Positions 22,903 through 26,806 of a stretch of 26,806 nucleotides of DNA are shown piece by piece (positions within the stretch are counted from its first letter, which is position 1; the number at the start of each line of letters is the position of its first letter). Both the position numbers and the translations under genes were made by a program. The stretch lies in contig JBKECE010000052.1 in assembly GCA_047974325.1 (NCBI GenBank), positions 1 through 26,806 on the forward strand. The letters run 5' to 3'. This DNA is from QVMP01 sp047974325. Lineage in GTDB: Bacteria > Bacteroidota > Bacteroidia > Bacteroidales > Dysgonomonadaceae. Under the pieces are notes generated by a model. It had not been told where the DNA came from, did no database searches, and saw only the letters and a program-made list of their open reading frames with translations.

Positions 22903-23808
22903 TTATTTTGTTCCCAAATATAGGAAAAACATTCCTATAATAATTAACACAAGGTCTATTGCTTTTCCTTTTAAGTTTTTTTCATTGAAAAACAGAACAC
23001 CTCCGAAAAATGATACGATCACAGAGCCACGTCTGACCATGGAAACGATGGATATCATGGCATTGGGATCCGTCAGAGCATAGAAATAGACAAAATCTGC
23101 AATTGTGAGAAACAATGAAACCAACAGGATGTTCCACCTCCATTGAAAGGGCGTGTTTTTCTTTCGGCGTGGATACCACAATATAAGTAGTATAACTCCC
23201 ATTATGATGCACTGATACAGATTGTACCAGAATTGGACAGAGGTAGAACTTAATTGCTGTCCTTGCATCAGGTATTTGTCATACAATCCGCTTGCAGCAC
23301 CAAGCACTGCGGCAAGGAATATAAAAAAAATCCACTTATTTTGACGAAAATTGATGCCCTCTTTTTTACCTGTAGAGGATAGCAAAAAAACTGAGAATAC
23401 GGTCAACAAAACACCAATCCATTGGTATAGGTTGAGTCTTTCACCAAAGACGATCATTGCTCCGGCAAGTGTCATCACCGGGCGTGTTGCATTTATCGGG
23501 CCTGTGATGGTCAACGGAAGGTGTTTTGTGGCAAAATATGCGAATATCCATGACGATAGCACAAGTAATGATTTTACAATAATGAAGATGTGTGCTCCGG
23601 CACTTATGGATGGAACAAAAAATAATGTGTTTTCGACTGATGAAGGGAAAAACTGAGACAACAGAAAAAGAGGTAATAATAATGCAGTGCAAAACATTGT
23701 GTTGAGGAACAAAACGGGAATGACCGCATTGTTGTGGACAGACATTTTCTTGTTGATGTCATAACAACCCAGAAAAAATGCAGAAATAAATGATAATATC
23801 AACCACAT
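22903..23808 (-). CDS. EamA/DMT-superfamily transporter
   Basis: A membrane protein of 301 residues with about ten hydrophobic helices in two EamA-like halves. The first half includes YFATKHLPLTITGPINATRPVMTLAGAMIVFGERLNLYQWIGVLLTVFSVFLL, and the second YALTDPNAMISIVSMVRRGSVIVSFFGGVLFFNEKNLKGKAIDLVLIIIGMFFLY. The (F)GE and NEK helix-end motifs are typical of the drug/metabolite transporter superfamily. The substrate is unknown. The start at 23808 lies four bases after the nhaA stop, so it is translated from the same mRNA. The DUF3256-like gene follows after 14 bases. Confidence 0.9.
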   Translation of the reverse strand: MWLILSFISAFFLGCYDINKKMSVHNNAVIPVLFLNTMFCTALLLPLFLLSQFFPSSVENTLFFVPSISAGAHIFIIVKSLLVLSSWIFAYFATKHLPLTITGPINATRPVMTLAGAMIVFGERLNLYQWIGVLLTVFSVFLLSSTGKKEGINFRQNKWIFFIFLAAVLGAASGLYDKYLMQGQQLSSTSVQFWYNLYQCIIMGVILLILWYPRRKKNTPFQWRWNILLVSLFLTIADFVYFYALTDPNAMISIVSMVRRGSVIVSFFGGVLFFNEKNLKGKAIDLVLIIIGMFFLYLGTK

Positions 23809-23812
23809 AACT

Positions 23813-24991
23813 TTATAGTTTAGTTAAGGCTTTTTTGTTTTTGCTGAGTACAAAATTTAGCCAGACATATCCGGCAATTCCGGCTGCGAGCGAAGCTATC
23901 AGGATCATCAATTTAGAGTCATTTATATATTGCATATTATCTTTGAACGCTAATAATGTGATGAAGATAGACATCGTGAAACCTATTCCTCCCAACATAG
24001 CGACGCCAATCATTTCTTTCCATTTCACACCATTGGGTAATGAGCTTAATTTTAATTTTACCATTATCATACTGAAAAGAATAATGCCTACAGGCTTTCC
24101 GATGACCAAACCCAGAATAATTCCCAGAGCAAACGGTTCTGCGGCAGATCTTTCCCAGCCTCCTTCTATGATTATGGCTGTGTTAGCAAGTGCGAATAGT
24201 GGCAGAATAAAAAACGTCACCGGGTAGTGCAAGGCGTGCTGCATCTTGTTCGACAGGCATTCCGGCTGTTTTTTCTCAAAAGGAATGGTTATGGCCAGCA
24301 AAACTCCTGCTATTGTTGCGTGAATACCTGATTGCAGCATAAAAAACCACATAAATACACCTCCAAGTATGTATGGGAAAATGTTCTTTATTTTAAAAAC
24401 TTTATTTAGAAGAAGCAAGCTTATAAATATAGCAATGGAACATAAAAAACTAATCCATGAAAAAGATGTTGTGTAGAATAAAGCTATAACGAGTATTGCA
24501 CCTAAATCGTCAATCACGGCCAATGCTGTCAAAAATACTTTGAGGGAGGTAGGCACTCGGTTGCCCAGAAGAGAGAGTATGCCTAAAGCAAAGGCGATGT
24601 CTGTTGCCATAGGTATTCCATAACCCGATTCTGTATCTTTCCCATAGTTTAAAAACAAATATATTGCTGCCGGAATCAACATTCCTCCTAAAGCTGCCGA
24701 GATGGGCAGTGAAGCACGTTTGATGTTCGATAGCTCGCCTTCGCGTATTTCTTGGATAAGTTCTAATCCGACCAGTAGGAAAAATATAGCCATGAGCCCA
24801 TCGTTGATCCAGTGGGCAAGAGAATGTGTTCCGACATGGAAATCCCATATAGCTAAATAATATTTGCCAATGCTAGAGTTGGTAAGGATCAACGAAACCA
24901 AAGTGCAGAAAATGAGAACAAATCCACCTGAACGCTCGCTGTTCATAAATTGCCTCAAAGTTCTGCCTGTAAGATAATTATTTATGTGCAT
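23813..24991 (-). CDS. nhaA: Na+/H+ antiporter NhaA
   Basis: An inner-membrane antiporter exporting Na+ (or Li+) in exchange for protons. The 392 residues match E. coli NhaA (388). The ion site is intact: Asp in ATDIAFALGILSLLG (E. coli Asp133), the Asp pair in TALAVIDDLGAILVIALFY (Asp163/164), and Lys in VIGKPVGI (Lys300). SERSGGFVLI near the N-terminus is typical. The ATG at 24991 lies inside the 3' end of truA (14-base overlap), implying translational coupling. The EamA-family gene follows within four bases. Regulation by an NhaR-type activator is not seen nearby. Confidence 0.97.
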   Translation of the reverse strand: MHINNYLTGRTLRQFMNSERSGGFVLIFCTLVSLILTNSSIGKYYLAIWDFHVGTHSLAHWINDGLMAIFFLLVGLELIQEIREGELSNIKRASLPISAALGGMLIPAAIYLFLNYGKDTESGYGIPMATDIAFALGILSLLGNRVPTSLKVFLTALAVIDDLGAILVIALFYTTSFSWISFLCSIAIFISLLLLNKVFKIKNIFPYILGGVFMWFFMLQSGIHATIAGVLLAITIPFEKKQPECLSNKMQHALHYPVTFFILPLFALANTAIIIEGGWERSAAEPFALGIILGLVIGKPVGIILFSMIMVKLKLSSLPNGVKWKEMIGVAMLGGIGFTMSIFITLLAFKDNMQYINDSKLMILIASLAAGIAGYVWLNFVLSKNKKALTKL

Positions 24992-25736
24992 TTTTGATAA
25001 ATATTTCTTCCGGATACTCTATCTTTTCTAAGAAAAGAGCATGTCCGGGAACTGAGGTTCCGGCGACAGCCCGGTTTTTAGCAGCTATGATCCGTCTCAT
25101 GCCTCGTTCGTCTAATCGTCCGCGTCCGGCTTCATAGAGGGTTCCTACAATTGCCCGAACCATGTTACGAAGAAAACGGTCTGCTTTGATAGTGAAAATG
25201 TAGTCATCTCCAATTTGTTCCCACTGTGCATATTTTATAACGCAGTCATTTGTCTTCACATCAGTGTGTAATTTGCTGAAACTGGTGAAATCAGAGAATT
25301 CAAATAATATCTTTGCACATTTATTCATCATTTCCAAATTCATCGTTTCGTGAATCCGATATTTAAATGGATGCAGAAAAGGATCTTTCCTTGTGGTCAT
25401 ATAATATCGATAGAGACGTGATGTTGCATCAAATCGGGCATGGGCTTCATTGTGCACTCTTACTATTCTGTCTATAGCAATATCTTTCGGTAAAAGACGG
25501 TTGAGCTTGTCTGCCAGATTGGTATCGTCTTCTGTTTCGGCATCAAAGTGGGCAACCATCTCTCTGGCATGCACACCTGCATCGGTGCGTCCGGCTCCGG
25601 TGATCGCGGTTGGAGTGCGTAATATGGTGGAAATAGCTTTTTCCAGAGTTTCCTGAACAGAAACACCATTGGGTTGTGTTTGCCATCCACAATAGTTGGT
25701 TCCGTTGTATGCTAGATATATAAAAAATCTATTCAT
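24978..25736 (-). CDS. truA: tRNA pseudouridine(38-40) synthase
   Basis: It modifies uridines 38-40 in the anticodon arm of many tRNAs. The 252 residues include YNGTNYCGWQTQPNGVSVQ, the catalytic loop GAGRTDAGVHAREMVAHFD with nucleophile Asp52, and RFLRNMVRAIVGTLYEAGRG. Length and motifs are normal. The start at 25736 (MNRFFIYLAY) aligns with the family. The gene overlaps the nhaA start by 14 bases and lies 28 bases after the DUF5715-like lipoprotein gene, so it is an internal operon gene. Confidence 0.97.
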   Translation of the reverse strand: MNRFFIYLAYNGTNYCGWQTQPNGVSVQETLEKAISTILRTPTAITGAGRTDAGVHAREMVAHFDAETEDDTNLADKLNRLLPKDIAIDRIVRVHNEAHARFDATSRLYRYYMTTRKDPFLHPFKYRIHETMNLEMMNKCAKILFEFSDFTSFSKLHTDVKTNDCVIKYAQWEQIGDDYIFTIKADRFLRNMVRAIVGTLYEAGRGRLDERGMRRIIAAKNRAVAGTSVPGHALFLEKIEYPEEIFIKNAHK

Positions 25737-25764
25737 TGATTTTTGCTCTGGTCTGTTTGATGGT

Positions 25765-26424
25765 TTACCTCACTGTAATATGAAAGCAAGCCTGTTTCCT
25801 CTCATATTTTATATAACATTTATCTCTCTCTCTCAGATCATAGAGAACTTGTCCCAATACAAGTTTAAGTTTCTCAGGACTGACGTCGTTGGCTGTCTGA
25901 GTAACCTTGTTAAACCGCCGCCACGAAATATCGAAAGTTGTGCCATATCTATGAGCCGAATTGTCGCTTGCATTGGAGTTTCGCTTTGTCAAGATTTTTA
26001 CATCTTCGTCCGTACGCATTATACTTGTCAGTATAGGTTTATATAATGTCATTTTCTTAGAAGTCAGTGAATCTCTGAAATTCGTACAAATTTCTAATAG
26101 TAATGATGTGGCATCGTGTATAAGGAATGGAATCGAATATTTTAGTGTATCTGTTTTGTATAATTCCAACTCAGGCGGAATCCTATCTAGCTTATTAAGG
26201 CATAAAGATGTATCTTTTCGGCACGACATTGGTTCGATACCTTTTGCTTCGGCAGCCATTAGATGAAGATCTGGCAAATCGCTGAAATGCTTGCTGTAGT
26301 CCCCGTCAAATTTAGTATATTGTTTATTATTATGATGCTCTTCCTTTTTTACTTCTTTACTCTCTTTGGAGTGACATGCTGTGAGGGATAAAAGTACAAC
26401 ACAAAGTGATAGTACATATTTCAT
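25765..26424 (-). CDS. Lipoprotein, DUF5715-like, with M15-peptidase-like zinc motif
   Basis: The protein has 219 residues with a lipoprotein signal (MKYVLSLCVVLLSLTAC, lipobox LTAC, Cys17), so it should be anchored in the envelope. A charged His/Lys/Glu linker follows to about residue 40. The C-terminal half contains SAHRYGTTFDIS (156-167), which fits the SxHxxGxxxD zinc-ligand pattern of LAS/M15 peptidases (VanX, VanY, DacA-like endopeptidases). A terminal CFHITV (His215) could supply the third ligand. This suggests a peptidoglycan carboxypeptidase or a relative. DUF5715 naming is from recall. The canonical ExxH/ExWH spacing of M15 is not seen, so activity is uncertain. It is the first gene of the truA-nhaA run. 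Confidence 0.78.
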   Translation of the reverse strand: MKYVLSLCVVLLSLTACHSKESKEVKKEEHHNNKQYTKFDGDYSKHFSDLPDLHLMAAEAKGIEPMSCRKDTSLCLNKLDRIPPELELYKTDTLKYSIPFLIHDATSLLLEICTNFRDSLTSKKMTLYKPILTSIMRTDEDVKILTKRNSNASDNSAHRYGTTFDISWRRFNKVTQTANDVSPEKLKLVLGQVLYDLRERDKCYIKYERKQACFHITVR

Positions 26425-26696
26425 TATTATAAAACGATTATCTTATTACTATTTACTTGTTACTAAAAATACATTCTCAGCGCGCAAAGATACAAAAAAC
26501 TCATGGAGCTTTCTGTCGATGCTTTAGTTTTTTTGTGGAAGTAATTGAATCCTTCTCGTTGTGCATGGCGTTTTTTTACCTCGAGTTATTATTTTTTTTG
26601 TGGTGTATTATTTTGTGTAAGCTGTTGTATTAATGCTTTTTGTGGTATTAGTGGTTTTAGGTATTAAAAAAAACTTTAAAAAAAGGGGAATAAATA
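26425..26696. other. Gene-free, G/T-skewed region upstream of rRNA promoter
   Basis: No open frame, tRNA or repeat family is supported here. The left 70 bases are the leader of the DUF5715 gene. From about 26520 the plus strand is rich in T and G: in 26581-26665 only 3 of 85 bases are C, while 48 are T and 20 are G. The sequence TTTTTGTGGT occurs twice (26595-26604, 26637-26646). The A-tract run at 26664-26684 next to the promoter may act as an UP element. Confidence 0.6.
26485..26492 (-). promoter_or_regulatory. Candidate promoter of DUF5715-truA-nhaA operon (-7 element)
   Basis: The minus strand reads TATCTTTG, matching TAnnTTTG, about 60 bases upstream of the lipoprotein start. A -33 TTG is not evident. 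It is the only such element between the operon and the rRNA promoter on this strand. Confidence 0.35.
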
Positions 26697-26728
26697 TTTG
26701 GAGGGTAAGGTAAAGTGTTTTACTTTTG
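26697..26728 (+). promoter_or_regulatory. Ribosomal RNA operon promoter
   Basis: TTTG (26697-26700), a 20-base spacer and TACTTTTG (26721-26728) are an exact match to the Bacteroidales sigma-ABfr promoter pattern TTTG-N19/20-TAnnTTTG. An A-rich tract (26664-26684) lies upstream in the position of an UP element. Transcription should start a few bases after 26728. The downstream leader resembles Bacteroidales rRNA leaders. Confidence 0.88.
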
Positions 26729-26734
26729 CACCCG

Positions 26735-26806
26735 CTTCCAAGGAATACGAGGGGGTAAAAAAGAGAGCGATCTTTGACAGTTTGGTAAAGAAGAAGATAA
26801 AAAAGA
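26735..26806 (+). other. Start of pre-rRNA leader (16S gene beyond window)
   Basis: The bases GATCTTTGACAGTTTGG followed by an A/G-rich run (AAGAAGAAGATAAAAAAGA) are the familiar Bacteroidales sequence just upstream of 16S rRNA, probably including the boxA-like antitermination element. The 16S 5' end is not in the window, so the rRNA gene itself is predicted, not seen. Confidence 0.78.

Overview
The window reads as a chromosomal, core-genome stretch of a member of the Bacteroidota, most likely order Bacteroidales. The base composition is AT-rich. Ribosome-binding sites of the Shine-Dalgarno type are essentially absent. Several intergenic regions carry the Bacteroidales -7 promoter element TAnnTTTG, in two places with a matching -33 TTG. 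Many proteins belong to families largely known from Bacteroidales (DUF4468-, DUF4834-, DUF3256- and DUF5715-like). A Dysgonomonas- or Parabacteroides-type genome would fit, but the genus is inference.

Layout. 1-3748 (+): the 3' part of an RluA-family pseudouridine synthase, then ddl, a PlsC-like acyltransferase placed one base after ddl, and a small secreted DUF4468-like protein. 3758-4357 (-): rnhB, convergent with them. 4582-8791 (+): purB, an RsuA/RluB-family pseudouridine synthase with a long Asn/Gly/Arg/Tyr/Ser-rich N-terminal tail, and asnS, closed by a strong bidirectional terminator at 8819-8852. 8874-11571 (-): prs, psd, pssA and a DUF4834-like membrane protein, a tight run supplying PRPP and then phosphatidylserine/phosphatidylethanolamine. 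11657-14203 (-): a patatin-like lipase followed by a cytoplasmic GH13 amylase. 14295-15020 (-): rpmH (L34, only 53 codons, with its own good promoter) followed by cvpA. 15155-16861 (-): a SulP anion transporter with a STAS domain. 17049-21605 (-): a PEPCK/HPr-kinase-like P-loop protein followed by PEP carboxylase. 21714-22211 (+): a deoxyinosine/uracil-DNA glycosylase. 22250-26424 (-): DUF5715 lipoprotein, truA, nhaA, an EamA-family transporter and a DUF3256-like secreted protein, packed as one operon. 26425-26806: a G/T-skewed gene-free region ending in a textbook ribosomal RNA promoter and the start of a pre-rRNA leader; the 16S gene itself lies beyond the right edge.

Functionally this is housekeeping: RNA modification (three pseudouridine synthases), translation (asnS, rpmH), nucleotide supply (purB, prs), wall precursor (ddl), phospholipid synthesis (acyltransferase, psd, pssA), DNA repair (rnhB, glycosylase), ion balance (nhaA, SulP) and the PEP/oxaloacetate node (ppc).

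No phage, insertion sequence, CRISPR array or defence island is visible. The least explained locus is the P-loop protein at 19779-21512 beside ppc. It combines an HprK-type Walker A context with C-terminal PEP-carboxykinase-like motifs but shows none of the PEPCK substrate-site signature. The disordered tail of the RluB-like enzyme and the M15-peptidase-like motif in the DUF5715 lipoprotein are next.
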